Source: Candidatus Chloroploca asiatica
Lineage (GTDB): Bacteria > Chloroflexota > Chloroflexia > Chloroflexales > Chloroflexaceae
Length of the DNA stretch: 38,104 nucleotides
Direction: 5' to 3'
Assembly: GCF_002532075.1 (NCBI RefSeq)
Contig: NZ_LYXE01000121.1
Coordinates: forward strand, 1 to 38,104
Made by a program: the position numbers and the translations under genes. Positions 15,033-23,475 of this stretch are shown here, piece after piece; positions within the stretch are counted from its first letter, which is position 1; each line of letters begins with the position of its first letter. Below the pieces are notes generated by a model that was not told the DNA's origin, did no database searches, and saw only the letters and a program-made list of their open reading frames with translations.

Positions 15033-16211
15033 ATGACTCAACCCGACGACATTCAACTCGACGAACGCGACGCGCAGTTGACCCAGCGGCGGGTGCCGCT
15101 CGAACTCGCGTCCGAGGCCTTCACAACCCGTGGTGCCGACGGTACTACGCCAATCGTGATCGTGCCCGAACGACTGGTGCGCCTGCAGGTCGGTGCCCTT
15201 GCCCTGGGCGGGGTTCTGGTGGCCGGCGCTATCATTGGAGCCATCGTCATCGGTCTGAACTGGACCATTGGACTGGCCCTGGCAATTGGCGTCGTCGTGC
15301 TGCTACTGGGACTCTACCGCTCGTTCTATGTGGCGATCCCCGAGGGTGTCAACGCATTGCTGGCTATCGGCGGGCGTTACGTGCGAACACTGGGCAGCGG
15401 CCCCCATGTGCTGCCGCCCTGGATGATCGTTACCCACCTCGTCACGCGCCGCGAGATTCCATTCGACGTGCTGGTTGTCGAGGCGCCCACCAGCGATGAC
15501 GTACGGGTCAGCGTTGACGCACTGATCACCTTCATGATCAAGGATCCGCAGTGTTTCATCTACAACATCTCGCCCGACGACTTCGACCGGGTATTCCAGG
15601 CAGCCTGCCAGGACGCGCTGCGCAAGCTGGTGCGCCAGATCGAGGTTGCAGCGGTGAACGATCTCGTGCGTCGGGATCTGGCAGAGTTGCGTGCGGCGTT
15701 GAACGCCTATGCCGAGCGCTACGGTATCAGCGTCGTGATGATCGCGATCACCTACGCGCAGCCGCCAGGCGGTTTCTTGGCCTCGCAGGAGGCGCGACGC
15801 CTGGCTCTTGTGCAGCAGTCCGAGCAAGCCGAACGCCAGGCCCTCGCTCTGCGGCTCCAGGCCGACGAGGCGGCGCTGACGCGCCAGCGCATCGTCGCCC
15901 AGGTCGACCAGGCGCGCGAGGAATTGCAGCTCGAGCTTCAACGGGCTGAGGCCCGGCGCACTGTGCTTGCGCTAGAAGCTGAGACCGAGGCGCTGCGACT
16001 GGAAAAGCTCCAGGAGCGGCTGCAGCAGTTCCCCGAGGCCGCAGCGTGGGACTGGCAGGGCGAGCAACTCGACGTAGCGCGAGCTCTGGCCGCGAACACG
16101 CGGGCCGTGGTGCAGTTCGGCAGTGCCGACGCGCTCGCTCGCCCGCTCATCCTGCACGACGCCACCACACCCGCGTCGACCGACCATGCTGCCCCTCCCC
16201 GAGCCTCCTGA
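15033..16211 (+). CDS. SPFH/band 7 (stomatin/flotillin-like) membrane protein
   Basis: 392 aa; GAGGTG lies 7 nt before the ATG. The N-terminal ~50 residues are polar. Two membrane helices (51-74 and 78-97) precede the SPFH/band 7 domain (about 98-265, with IPEGVNALL and PGGFLASQEARR). A long Ala/Glu/Arg/Gln-rich coiled coil (about 265-350) and a short tail follow. Such proteins oligomerise and organise membrane microdomains or control partner channels and proteases. Two N-terminal helices rather than one hairpin anchor is slightly unusual. It starts 2 nt after the AI-2E permease, suggesting that the two act together. Confidence 0.85.
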   Translation: MTQPDDIQLDERDAQLTQRRVPLELASEAFTTRGADGTTPIVIVPERLVRLQVGALALGGVLVAGAIIGAIVIGLNWTIGLALAIGVVVLLLGLYRSFYVAIPEGVNALLAIGGRYVRTLGSGPHVLPPWMIVTHLVTRREIPFDVLVVEAPTSDDVRVSVDALITFMIKDPQCFIYNISPDDFDRVFQAACQDALRKLVRQIEVAAVNDLVRRDLAELRAALNAYAERYGISVVMIAITYAQPPGGFLASQEARRLALVQQSEQAERQALALRLQADEAALTRQRIVAQVDQAREELQLELQRAEARRTVLALEAETEALRLEKLQERLQQFPEAAAWDWQGEQLDVARALAANTRAVVQFGSADALARPLILHDATTPASTDHAAPPRAS

Positions 16212-16223
16212 AAACCAGCAATA

Positions 16224-16270
16224 TGCGAGCCTGGGAGCGAGGGCGTCTCGCCCTCGCTCCCAGGCTTGCA
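16224..16270. repeat. 22-bp hairpin between convergent genes (CCTGGGAGCGAGGGCG family)
   Basis: Arms 16224-16245 and 16249-16270 pair completely apart from one G-T wobble, with loop TCT. The central 17 bp are shared with the hairpin at 33691-33729. It lies between the band 7 stop codon and the stop codon of the minus-strand DUF1269-like gene. It may act as a bidirectional transcription barrier, although no T-run follows. Confidence 0.8.
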
Positions 16271-16295
16271 AAACACCACGACGGTGGGTGGGTGC

Positions 16296-16811
16296 CTACG
16301 CGTTGGTCGCTTCGGCCTCGAGCGCGGCCTGAGCCTCTTCAAGACCCTCGACCGGGATCTCGTACTTCTTGGTCTTGCCACCGAGGCTCTCGATTTTCGC
16401 GGTCACGGCGGCGAGCTCATCTTCGTCAGCGGTCACGACGAGGGCCGCTTTGCCTTGACCAAGGTGCTCGGCGATCTGCTGCAGATCTTCTTTGGAGAGG
16501 TTGAGGTTCTTCTTGACGAAGGTGCCCACCACGGCGCCGCCGGTGGTGCCGATGAGGGCGCCGCCGATCAGTCCGACGGCTGGGAGCAGGGCGGCGATCA
16601 CGCCGACCGTTGCACCGACGACGGCACCTTTGCCGACCTGGCGACCAACGTGGGTCTTGACTTTGCCCTTTTCGAAGGTGATGATGCCGATTGCGCCGAG
16701 TTTGACTTCCTCGCTGGCCTTGTCCCAGCTCTTGATTGTGTCGCGGGCGCTCTCGGCGGCGTCCTCGCTGTCGAAGATGCCGACGACGACGTTATGGTTC
16801 TTGTTGTCCAC
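16296..16811 (-). CDS. DUF1269-like glycine-zipper membrane protein (copy c)
   Basis: 171 aa from GTG 16811, chosen because AAGGAG lies 10 nt upstream and the protein begins at the conserved strand (DNKNHNVVVGIFDSEDAAE). Longer in-frame openings run into the promoter region. A short cytosolic alpha/beta start is followed by a Gly/Ala/Val-rich zipper (about 65-110, with VGATVGVIAALLPAVGLIGG). A C-terminal ferredoxin-like part with KAALVVTADEDELAAV completes it. This is the DUF1269 layout; the biochemical role is unknown. It is monocistronic, with its own promoter-like box at 16882-16911, and converges with the band 7 operon. Confidence 0.75.
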   Translation of the reverse strand: MDNKNHNVVVGIFDSEDAAESARDTIKSWDKASEEVKLGAIGIITFEKGKVKTHVGRQVGKGAVVGATVGVIAALLPAVGLIGGALIGTTGGAVVGTFVKKNLNLSKEDLQQIAEHLGQGKAALVVTADEDELAAVTAKIESLGGKTKKYEIPVEGLEEAQAALEAEATNA

Positions 16812-16881
16812 GGTTAAACTGCTCCTTATGCTTGTGCGATACCCGGTTGCGAACTGCGCTCTGTTGACTCGAGACACCTCC

Positions 16882-16911
16882 AATGTAGCACCGTCCGTGC
16901 GTTCCTCCATC
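16882..16911 (-). promoter_or_regulatory. Promoter-like box of DUF1269 copy c
   Basis: On the minus strand GATG (16911-16908) is followed after 20 nt by TACATT (16887-16882), embedded in GTGCTACATTGGAGG, similar to CTGCTACACTTGAGG before copy b. The 44-bp upstream block seen at other loci is not recognisable here. The leader would be about 65 nt. Confidence 0.45.
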
Positions 16912-17054
16912 ACAGAAAATGCGGATTTTTGTATTCCTCTTTTCGCGGCGCAGTTACGCATACAAGGCACTCTCGTTACCATAGCTGGCAGCAGCTTTCC
17001 GTACGGTTTGCCGCCACTCGTAGGGCAATTGCATCATACGAAATCGGATACAAC

Positions 17055-17180
17055 GGGGCACCCGCAAGGGGTGCCCCTACACCGGATGCGGCCTCGCCCC
17101 GGTACGGGCACCCCTTGCGGGTGCCCCTTGCGGGTGCCCTTACGGGTGCCCTTGCGGGTGCCTTGGCGGGGTGCCTACAC
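17055..17180. repeat. GGGTGCCC(CTTGC) tandem and inverted repeats
   Basis: An inverted pair (GGGGCACCCGC / GGGGTGCCCC, 17055-17077) is followed by four or five direct copies of a 12-13-nt TTGCGGGTGCCC unit between 17105 and 17180, with small changes between copies. It looks like an actively expanding microsatellite-like tract rather than a regulatory site. Confidence 0.8.
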
Positions 17181-17222
17181 GGAAGATGCAATGCGCCCTA
17201 CCCGCTTGATGGGTGTGCCGGG

Positions 17223-18134
17223 CTAGCGGGCGGCGAGGGCGGCCTGGAGGCGTTCGCTGAAGAGTTGGTAGAACGAGGGCTGGCGCAGGATGCCGAAGTG
17301 GGCCATCCCGGCACCTAGACCGCTTTTGTAGGGCATGTCGTCGGCCCCGGCGATGATATCGCGCACCGAGAAGCTCAGGAAATCGTCGGGGTCCCAGACA
17401 TTCCACCAGTGGCCGAGGTAGCGTCGGTCGGGTGCGGGCACAGGTGTGCCGGGGCCATGGGCGAAGTCGCTCACGGCAAACAGTTTCAGTTCCTCGAAAA
17501 GGCCCACCTGCGACGAGGCGGCGGCCCAGAAGTCGATCCGCAGGTCGCCATCTGGGTGCAGCGCTGGCAGGAAGTGGGTCACCAGGTCGTAGATAATCTG
17601 TCCGCCCATGCTGTGGCTAAAGACGACCAGGGGTTCATCACCCCGCGCTGCCCTGGGCGCTGCGGCGGCCTCTAGCCCGGCGAGCACGCGTCGCACAATC
17701 GGCCCCGGGCTCTCGGTGGTGCCTCGGGCGGCAAAGTAGACCAGGGCGTCACCCAGGAACTCGACGACCTCGGCGCTCATTCGGTGGCGAGCGCGCGCTG
17801 CCGCCTTGCTCACCACATGGGTGGGCATCCAGAGGCTGCGTCGGCGTACCTCCCGCCAGCGGTCGTGCTGGTGGATGCGTGCGAGCAGGGGACGGATGCG
17901 CTGCTCGCGTGCTGTCGCCAGGTGCGCCGATCCGGGCAGGCTTGCCCCATCCCAGGCCAGGCGCACGCCAAGGTCGCCCCAGTAGATCTTGACGATCGGC
18001 ATCCCCTCGGCGTCAGCGCCGAGGACGGGCGCTACATAACGTCGCAGGTAGGTGGAGATATCGGCCCAGAGGGCTGCGTCTGGCTCGCCATCGCGGGCGG
18101 CTACGCCGTGCAGGAAAACAATAGGTATGGTGAT
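17223..18134 (-). CDS. Lipase-like alpha/beta hydrolase with non-canonical start
   Basis: 303 aa if read from the ATC at 18134-18132. The first ordinary start in frame is ATG 18002 (259 aa). The upstream part is clearly coding: PIVFLHGVAARDG is the oxyanion-hole strand and HG motif expected at the N-terminus of this fold, and it would be lost from the short form. The nucleophile motif SHSMGG lies near residue 148 of the long form, followed by a helix (QIIYDLVTHFL). The ATC forms TAATC with the stop codon of the preceding gene, exactly where a coupled TAATG would be expected. Substrate unknown; esterase or lipase by fold. It is translationally linked to the 165-aa protein upstream. Confidence 0.7.
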   Translation of the reverse strand: MTIPIVFLHGVAARDGEPDAALWADISTYLRRYVAPVLGADAEGMPIVKIYWGDLGVRLAWDGASLPGSAHLATAREQRIRPLLARIHQHDRWREVRRRSLWMPTHVVSKAAARARHRMSAEVVEFLGDALVYFAARGTTESPGPIVRRVLAGLEAAAAPRAARGDEPLVVFSHSMGGQIIYDLVTHFLPALHPDGDLRIDFWAAASSQVGLFEELKLFAVSDFAHGPGTPVPAPDRRYLGHWWNVWDPDDFLSFSVRDIIAGADDMPYKSGLGAGMAHFGILRQPSFYQLFSERLQAALAAR

Positions 18135-18631
18135 TACTCTTCATCACGGAGGCCCAGGGCCTCGCGTAGTTCGTCCAGCGCCTTACGCTCGTTGCGGCTG
18201 ATTGTCTGACCGCCGATACCAAAAAACTCCGCATCGGCGTGGGCCTCGGCGGCCTCCATGCCCAACCCCAGGGCAAAGCGCTTGTAACCCTCGGCTTCGG
18301 CAGGGGTCGTCTTTGCCGCCAGGATGCCTGCCACCTGCGCACACTGGGCCACCACTGCCGCGAGTACCGCGCCGGCGTTTTTATCGCGGCTGCGCTTCAC
18401 CAGTTCGTCCGACTCCAGCAAGTCGGCTACCTGCGGTGCCACCTGTTGCACCAGGGCGTTGTCTGCGTACTGTGGGGCTGTCTTCGTCGCCGCCGCCCGC
18501 AGTTCACGGATCTCCGTGCGCCGACCACGCCAGGATGCCCGTTCGGCAATCATCACCGCAAAGCCGATATGGGCTGGCAGGCGGCTCAGCAGATCCAGTT
18601 CCTCTGGGGTGTAACTTGTCATCGCGCTCAT
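18134..18631 (-). CDS. Uncharacterised 165-aa helical protein
   Basis: AAGGA lies 5 nt before the ATG at 18631. The protein is Ala/Glu/Leu-rich, predicted largely alpha-helical, with no signal peptide or membrane segment. Visible patterns are a short N-terminal EELDLLSRLP, a central DNALVQQVAPQVADLLES and a C-terminal FGIGGQTISRNERKALDELR. I do not recognise the family. Its stop codon overlaps the presumed start of the lipase-like hydrolase by 1 nt, so the two are one translational unit. The upstream gap to the ABC exporter holds only a REP-like hairpin. Confidence 0.7.
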   Translation of the reverse strand: MSAMTSYTPEELDLLSRLPAHIGFAVMIAERASWRGRRTEIRELRAAATKTAPQYADNALVQQVAPQVADLLESDELVKRSRDKNAGAVLAAVVAQCAQVAGILAAKTTPAEAEGYKRFALGLGMEAAEAHADAEFFGIGGQTISRNERKALDELREALGLRDEE

Positions 18632-18683
18632 CGTTTTCCTTATTTCGGCTGTGAACCTACTTCTTCTCCACAGCTTTGCGCCT

Positions 18684-18735
18684 GTAGTGCCGACTTCAGT
18701 CGGCTAAGTTGGAAGCCGACTGAAGTTGGCACTAC
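18684..18735. repeat. REP-like hairpin with GCCGACTTCAGTCGGC core
   Basis: 22-nt arms (18684-18705 and 18714-18735) pair with one G-T wobble around an 8-nt loop. The core matches the palindrome at 8175-8220. It lies between the ABC exporter 3' end and the next minus-strand operon. Confidence 0.8.
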
Positions 18736-18772
18736 GAGTCGAGGGTAAAGCTGATCTGGCGCATCAGGCGTC

Positions 18773-20599
18773 TCATCCCGTCGCCGCCTCTGGTCGTACG
18801 CGGAACTGGGTCATATACAGATCATAATAAAGACCCTTGTGCGCCATCAGTTCTTCGTGGGTGCCCTGCTCAACGATCACCCCATCCTTGATCGCCAGGA
18901 TGCGCGCCGAGTCGCGAATGGTCGAGAGTCGGTGGGCGATCACGAAACTGGTCTTGCCCTCCATCAGGCGCAGCAAACCCTCCTGGATCAGCTTCTCCGT
19001 CCGCGTGTCCACGTTGCTGGTTGCTTCGTCAAGGATCAGCATCTTCGGGTTGGCGACCATGGCTCGTGCGATGGTGAGCATCTGGCGCTGGCCCTGCGAA
19101 AGGTTCGCACCCCGCTCGGTCAGCATCGTGTCGTAGCCCTGGGGCAGTTGCATAATGAAGTCGTGGGCGTTGGCTTCTTTGGCCGCCGCGATGCATTCTT
19201 CGTCGGTTGCGCCCTCGCGGGCATACTTCAGGTTGTTCATCACCGTGTCAGAGAAGAGAAATGCCTCTTGGAGCACCGCACCGATCTGTTGGCGCAGGCT
19301 GGCCTGGCTGAGCGTGGCAATGTTCTGCCCGTCAATGGTGATCGTCCCGCTGTCCACGTCGTAGTACCGGGTGAGGATGTTGATGATCGTGCTCTTGCCG
19401 GCGCCTGTGGGTCCGCAGAGACCGATCTTCTGGCCGGGCAGGGCCTCGAAGCTATTGCCGCGCAGGATCTTGCGCCCTTTGACATAGCTGAAATCCACAT
19501 CCGTAAAGACCACGTGGCCGCCTTTGAGTTGCAGGTCTTGCGCTCGCGGCGCATCCTGCACGGTTGGCCCTTCATCGAGAATGGCGAAGACCCGCGCTGC
19601 GCCCGCCGCCGCCTGCAGAATGGTATTGTAGATCTGGCCGAGTTGCTGCACCGGCGACTGGAGTTGGCCCGAGTAGGTGATGAAGGTCAGCACAGTCCCA
19701 AAGCCGAACTCGCCCTGAATGGCCATGATCGAGCCAACAAGCGCAATGATCGCCTGTTGCGAGTTCTGGGCAACATTGACAATCGGCGTCACTGAGAGCG
19801 CTGCGAGCATCGCTTTCGCGCCGGTGTCGCGGACGCCCACGCTGAGATCTTCTAGGCTGTCGCCGGACTGACGCTGCTGGCCGTAGGCCAGAATGGTCTT
19901 GTTGCCCGCCAGCGCCTCTTCCATAAAGCCATTGGCATCAGAGAGCTTCGCCTGGAGTTGGGCAAAGGCCGGGCCGGCGATGCGGCCCATAAAGAGCGCC
20001 ACGCCGAGCATGATCGGCATCGTGACAAGGGTGATCACTGCCAGCGTCACGTTGAGGATGAACATCACCGTGACGATGACGACAATCGTCATCGTGGCGG
20101 TCAGCAATTGGTTGAGGCCACGGGAAAAGAAGTTGTCGATCGTGTCAATGTCGTTGGTAGCCCGGCTCATAATCTCGCCAATCGGCTGGCGGTCATAGAA
20201 GTTGAGCGAGAGCGTCTGGATGTGATCGAAGAGCTCGGTGCGCAGCCGGAAGAGCGCGTCCTGGGCCAGGAACTGGATGTTGCGGTTGCTCTGCCAGGCA
20301 CAGATCCAGTAGAGAGCCGCTGCCCCAGTGATGGTGAGCGCGATCCTTGCAAGCTCGTCGAGATCGCCCCTGGCCCCGATCAGATCCACGGCGCGCCCCA
20401 TCAGGTAGGGCAGCAGTGCGCTGAGCAGCACCGACGTGATAAGCAGCACAATAACCAGGATGAAGCGCGCGCGGCGGTGTACTACGTAGCTCAGCAGGCG
20501 CCGGAGGGTTGGCACAAGCTCGATGCGTTCGTCGCTGTCTGCCCCGCCTTTGCGGCGACGAGGATCCTTTGCAACAGGCTTCGGTGTCGTCTCGCTCAC
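18773..20599 (-). CDS. ABC exporter half-transporter, catalytically complete subunit
   Basis: 608 aa from GTG 20599, with GGGAGGT a few nt upstream. The N-terminal membrane domain has about six helices (44-330). The nucleotide-binding domain has Walker A GPTGAGKS (396-403), signature LSQGQ (500-504), Walker B ILDEA with the catalytic Glu525, and H-loop His556. It belongs to the MsbA/LmrA-type (ABCB-like) exporters. The start codon overlaps the stop codon of the partner gene by 3 nt (GTGA). Together they form a heterodimer in which this subunit supplies the hydrolysing site; its LSQGQ signature would face the degenerate site. Substrates of such pairs are drugs or lipids, here undetermined. Confidence 0.9.
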   Translation of the reverse strand: MSETTPKPVAKDPRRRKGGADSDERIELVPTLRRLLSYVVHRRARFILVIVLLITSVLLSALLPYLMGRAVDLIGARGDLDELARIALTITGAAALYWICAWQSNRNIQFLAQDALFRLRTELFDHIQTLSLNFYDRQPIGEIMSRATNDIDTIDNFFSRGLNQLLTATMTIVVIVTVMFILNVTLAVITLVTMPIMLGVALFMGRIAGPAFAQLQAKLSDANGFMEEALAGNKTILAYGQQRQSGDSLEDLSVGVRDTGAKAMLAALSVTPIVNVAQNSQQAIIALVGSIMAIQGEFGFGTVLTFITYSGQLQSPVQQLGQIYNTILQAAAGAARVFAILDEGPTVQDAPRAQDLQLKGGHVVFTDVDFSYVKGRKILRGNSFEALPGQKIGLCGPTGAGKSTIINILTRYYDVDSGTITIDGQNIATLSQASLRQQIGAVLQEAFLFSDTVMNNLKYAREGATDEECIAAAKEANAHDFIMQLPQGYDTMLTERGANLSQGQRQMLTIARAMVANPKMLILDEATSNVDTRTEKLIQEGLLRLMEGKTSFVIAHRLSTIRDSARILAIKDGVIVEQGTHEELMAHKGLYYDLYMTQFRVRPEAATG

Positions 20600-22404
20600 G
20601 CGGTACCTCCCATTGACTGACCGGCAAGGGGCGAAGCTATCCTCTCGGGTTGCTCGTCGAGCTTGCCTAGCTGCGACTCGTAGATCTCACGGTAGAGGGG
20701 ACTGGTCTGGATGAGTTCAGCATGCGTGCCAACGGCCACTTGTCTGCCATGTTCCAGCAGGACAATCTTGTCGGCGGTGAGCACTGTGCTGATGCGCTGG
20801 GCGACGTAGAGCTTGGTCGAACTGGACATCAGACCCTGCACGGCTTCCTGGACGCGCGCCTCGGTAGCCATGTCTAGCGCACTGGTGCTGTCATCGAGAA
20901 TGACGATCGGCGGGCGCGAGGCGAGGGCACGGGCGATCGCGAGACGCTGCCGCTGGCCGCCCGAAAAATTGGTGCCGCGCCGCGACACTGGTGCGTCGTA
21001 TTGCTCGGGGATGCGGCTCACAAAGCTATCGGCGTCGGCGGCCTGGGCCGCAGCCACTATCTCGTCATCATCGAGATCGGGCCGGCTGAAGAGAATGTTG
21101 GCCCGTACCGTCCCGCTAAAGAGCACGGACTCTTGCAAGGCCATGCCGACGATCTGATGCAACTGGCGCTGGGGAAGATCGCATACGTTGATACCATCAA
21201 TCGTGACCTTCCCCTCGAGCACATCGTAGAAGCGCGGGATGAGATTCACCAGGGTGGATTTGCCCGAGCCCGTAGCACCCAAAAAGCCTATGGTCTGTCC
21301 TGGCTCAATCGTCAGGTTGATCTTCTCCAGGACAAGCCCTGTGGTCTTACCTGCGCGGTCGCGGTACCCAAAGGAGGCGTTCTCGAAGACGATCCGCCCT
21401 TTGATATTGCTGACATCAACAGGTTTTGCCGTTGAACGATCCTGGATCTCGGCCTCTTCGTCAAGGATCTCGAAGACACGACCACACGAAGCCTCGCCCG
21501 ATTCGAGGAAAGGGATGATGAAGGCGAGCATCGCCATCGGGCCGACAACCATGCTCAAGACGTTGCTGAAGACAACAATTTCGCCCAGGTTGGTCGTACC
21601 GCCAAAAACACCCTGCCCGCCAAAGTAGTAGAGCGCCGCGGTACCCGTGTAGACGATCAGTTGCAAGCTGGGTACAAAGAGTGCCATGCGGTACGCCGGG
21701 CTCAGCGCTGCATCAAGCCAGGTGTTTGAGACCTTCGCAAAGCGCTGCATCTCGAAACGCTCGCGTACGAAAGCCTTGACCACCCGCACCCCGGCCAGGG
21801 CCTCTTGCAGCACATTGTTGACGCCATCAAGAGCCTGCTGGCGGGCAACGAACATCTGCTGCACGCCCCGCAACAGGAAGAAGAGGACGACCGAGACGAC
21901 AACCATGATCACGATCATGAGCCAGAGCAGACTGGGGAGCAAGAAGATTGCCATTGCGACCGCCATGACAATCATAAAAGGGGCCTGGAAGAGCAACAGG
22001 ATGCCATAGAGCACCGCTTGCTTGACGTTGTTGATGTCGGACGTGAGGCGAACGAGCAGGTCGGACGTACGAAAGCGATCCAGATTGCCGAACGACAGGG
22101 TCTGGATTTTGCGGTACGTGCCGACCCGCAAAAAGTTGGCGGTACCCTCGGCAAAAAGCACAGCGTAGAGCGAGTTGCCCAGGGCAAAGATCGTCTGAAT
22201 CAATGTCAGGCCGATCATCCAGACGGCGGTGCTGATGACGACCTCGATGTTGCCCTGCTGCACGCCATCGTTGACCAGGGTGCCGTTCAGGGCAACAATA
22301 GCGAGGTTGAGCAGGACGCTGAACGCCAGGAACGTCTGGGAGACAATGAAGGGGCCGCGTGCCCCCTTGTAGATCACGAGTAGTCGGCGAAAATTCTTGT
22401 ACAT
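20596..22404 (-). CDS. ABC exporter half-transporter with degenerate ATP site
   Basis: 602 aa from ATG 22404 (AGGGGA 4 nt upstream), with six membrane helices over residues 15-300. The nucleotide-binding domain has Walker A GATGSGKS (376-383) and signature FSGGQ (480-484). Walker B reads VILDDSTSALD, with Asp505 replacing the catalytic Glu, and the H-loop reads VAQRIST with Gln536 replacing His. Both changes are typical of the degenerate-site subunit of heterodimeric exporters such as BmrC or TM287. It is the first gene of the pair, and its stop codon overlaps the start of the second subunit. A 122-nt gap separates it from the DUF1269-like gene upstream. Confidence 0.9.
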   Translation of the reverse strand: MYKNFRRLLVIYKGARGPFIVSQTFLAFSVLLNLAIVALNGTLVNDGVQQGNIEVVISTAVWMIGLTLIQTIFALGNSLYAVLFAEGTANFLRVGTYRKIQTLSFGNLDRFRTSDLLVRLTSDINNVKQAVLYGILLLFQAPFMIVMAVAMAIFLLPSLLWLMIVIMVVVSVVLFFLLRGVQQMFVARQQALDGVNNVLQEALAGVRVVKAFVRERFEMQRFAKVSNTWLDAALSPAYRMALFVPSLQLIVYTGTAALYYFGGQGVFGGTTNLGEIVVFSNVLSMVVGPMAMLAFIIPFLESGEASCGRVFEILDEEAEIQDRSTAKPVDVSNIKGRIVFENASFGYRDRAGKTTGLVLEKINLTIEPGQTIGFLGATGSGKSTLVNLIPRFYDVLEGKVTIDGINVCDLPQRQLHQIVGMALQESVLFSGTVRANILFSRPDLDDDEIVAAAQAADADSFVSRIPEQYDAPVSRRGTNFSGGQRQRLAIARALASRPPIVILDDSTSALDMATEARVQEAVQGLMSSSTKLYVAQRISTVLTADKIVLLEHGRQVAVGTHAELIQTSPLYREIYESQLGKLDEQPERIASPLAGQSMGGTA

Positions 22405-22526
22405 AGAGTCCCCTATGGGTTGTTTTCGCAGAAGTAACACCCCCTCAAGGGGTTGCACCACATACCGCACTCCCGACCCCTCGTTTTGTTAGGCAAAGGG
22501 CTTGAGGGTGCAATTCTGCCACCATA

Positions 22527-23015
22527 CTACTCGGCACTGAAGGAGGCCTTGAGTTTCGCCTCCTGATCCTTTGAGAGGTTGGTGGCGAGTAATTCCCTCT
22601 CACTGGCCCCAAAGGCCTCGCGGAGCCGATCAACGACCTCGTCCTGGCTCATCAGGAAGAGCGCCGAACTGCCCTCTGTTACCTGCTCACGTACCGACCT
22701 AATAAAGTCATCGTCAATACCGATATCGGTGAAATGGCCGCCGAGGGCGCCGATCCCCGCGCCAATCAGACCGCCAAGGAGCGGCATAAAGAAGATGAGC
22801 CCAAACAGCATGCCCCAGAAGGCACCGTCAAGGGCGCCTACCCCGGTCATATTGACCGCCTGTCTCGTCTTCGGTTTCTTCTTGCCCGTAGGCCAGGTGA
22901 CGGTTGCGGCGTCAAGTACCGTGATCAACCCCTGGGCTTGCAAGCCCTTGAGTTGCTCGAGTGCTGCCTCGGCACCATCAGCCGTTGGATACTTGTACAC
23001 AGTGAGGTTTGCCAT
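22527..23015 (-). CDS. DUF1269-like glycine-zipper membrane protein (copy b)
   Basis: 162 aa; AGGAG lies 7 nt before the ATG. The N-terminal strand-helix (TVYKYPTADGAEAALEQL) is followed by a basic patch KKKPKTR. A DGAFWG motif leads into a hydrophobic Gly-rich hairpin (about 72-105), and EGSSALFLM and a polar C-terminus complete the DUF1269 layout. It is the clearest family member in the window. The promoter-like module at 23064-23136 lies immediately upstream and resembles that of the glycosyltransferase operon. Function unknown; family members are often annotated as stress-related membrane proteins. Confidence 0.8.
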   Translation of the reverse strand: MANLTVYKYPTADGAEAALEQLKGLQAQGLITVLDAATVTWPTGKKKPKTRQAVNMTGVGALDGAFWGMLFGLIFFMPLLGGLIGAGIGALGGHFTDIGIDDDFIRSVREQVTEGSSALFLMSQDEVVDRLREAFGASERELLATNLSKDQEAKLKASFSAE

Positions 23016-23063
23016 TGCGATCTCCTTGCATGTCGATTGATTGACCGGATAAGTTCAACCTCA

Positions 23064-23136
23064 AGTGTAGCAGCAGGTCACGCCCCTGACATCGTCAGGA
23101 CGCGCAACTCCAATGACTACTTGTCGCAGCCGCATC
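23064..23136 (-). promoter_or_regulatory. Promoter-like module of DUF1269 copy b
   Basis: On the minus strand GATG (23093-23090), 20 nt, then TACACT (23069-23064). GATGCGGCTGC begins exactly 43 nt upstream of the GATG. By eye roughly three quarters of the upstream positions agree with the module at 11048-11120, at identical spacing throughout. Confidence 0.6.
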
Positions 23137-23195
23137 GCCTCAATTGCGTAGTTCCCCGCCGTCGCACCACATCCCGGTGGCGGGGGTCCCTGCAG

Positions 23196-23268
23196 AAACC
23201 TGGCAGGTGCGCGCCGCCGCGATCCAAAGGGAACCAGAGGCATGTCCCGGTGCGCACCTGGCAGGTTT
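23196..23268. repeat. Long inverted repeat around AACCTGGCAGGTGCGC
   Basis: Arm AAACCTGGCAGGTGCGC (23196-23212) and its near-exact reverse complement (23252-23268, one central mismatch) are separated by 39 nt. Because each CCTGGCAGG is itself nearly palindromic, the arms could also be two copies of an operator half-site between the divergent DUF1269 and pfkB promoters. CCCGGTG also repeats nearby. Confidence 0.6.
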
Positions 23269-23361
23269 GACCTACGCATTTCGTCACCGAACTTGCTACT
23301 TGTGGTGGGTGGATTCACGTAAACTTGCCGATGACACGAGGAGCCAGAAGCGAGTAAGCTG

Positions 23362-23390
23362 TTGCACGGGCGTTTAGATCGCGGTACACT
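23362..23390 (+). promoter_or_regulatory. Sigma-70-like promoter of pfkB
   Basis: TTGCAC (23362-23367), a 17-nt spacer and TACACT (23385-23390), 85 nt before the pfkB start. A second candidate with the recurrent architecture, GATG (23330-23333), 21 nt and TAAGCT (23355-23360), lies just upstream but has a poorer -10 box. Confidence 0.5.
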
Positions 23391-23475
23391 TGTTCTATGA
23401 CCCAGACCCTCTCCACACGTACCATATGCTGTAAGCGGTGGATTCTTGACCGTAGAATCGAAAGAGGTGCCGTCG

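Larger units (their letters stand above)
16812..17222. other. Intergenic region with promoter and GGGTGCCC repeats
   Basis: 411 nt without a credible gene. It holds the leader and promoter-like box of the DUF1269 copy c gene, then a field of GGGTGCCC/GGGCACCC repeats (17055-17180) running up to the stop codon of the minus-strand hydrolase. Confidence 0.6.
23016..23475. other. Divergent intergenic region upstream of pfkB
   Basis: 460 nt with no credible gene. It contains the promoter module of the DUF1269 gene (23064-23136), a long inverted repeat (23196-23268) and two candidate pfkB promoters on the plus strand (23330-23360 and 23362-23390). Confidence 0.6.

Noticed and set aside
16812-16982. 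N-terminal extension of DUF1269 copy c
   Set aside because: The frame is open but covers the promoter-like box and has no homology to other copies. GTG 16811 has the ribosome-binding site.
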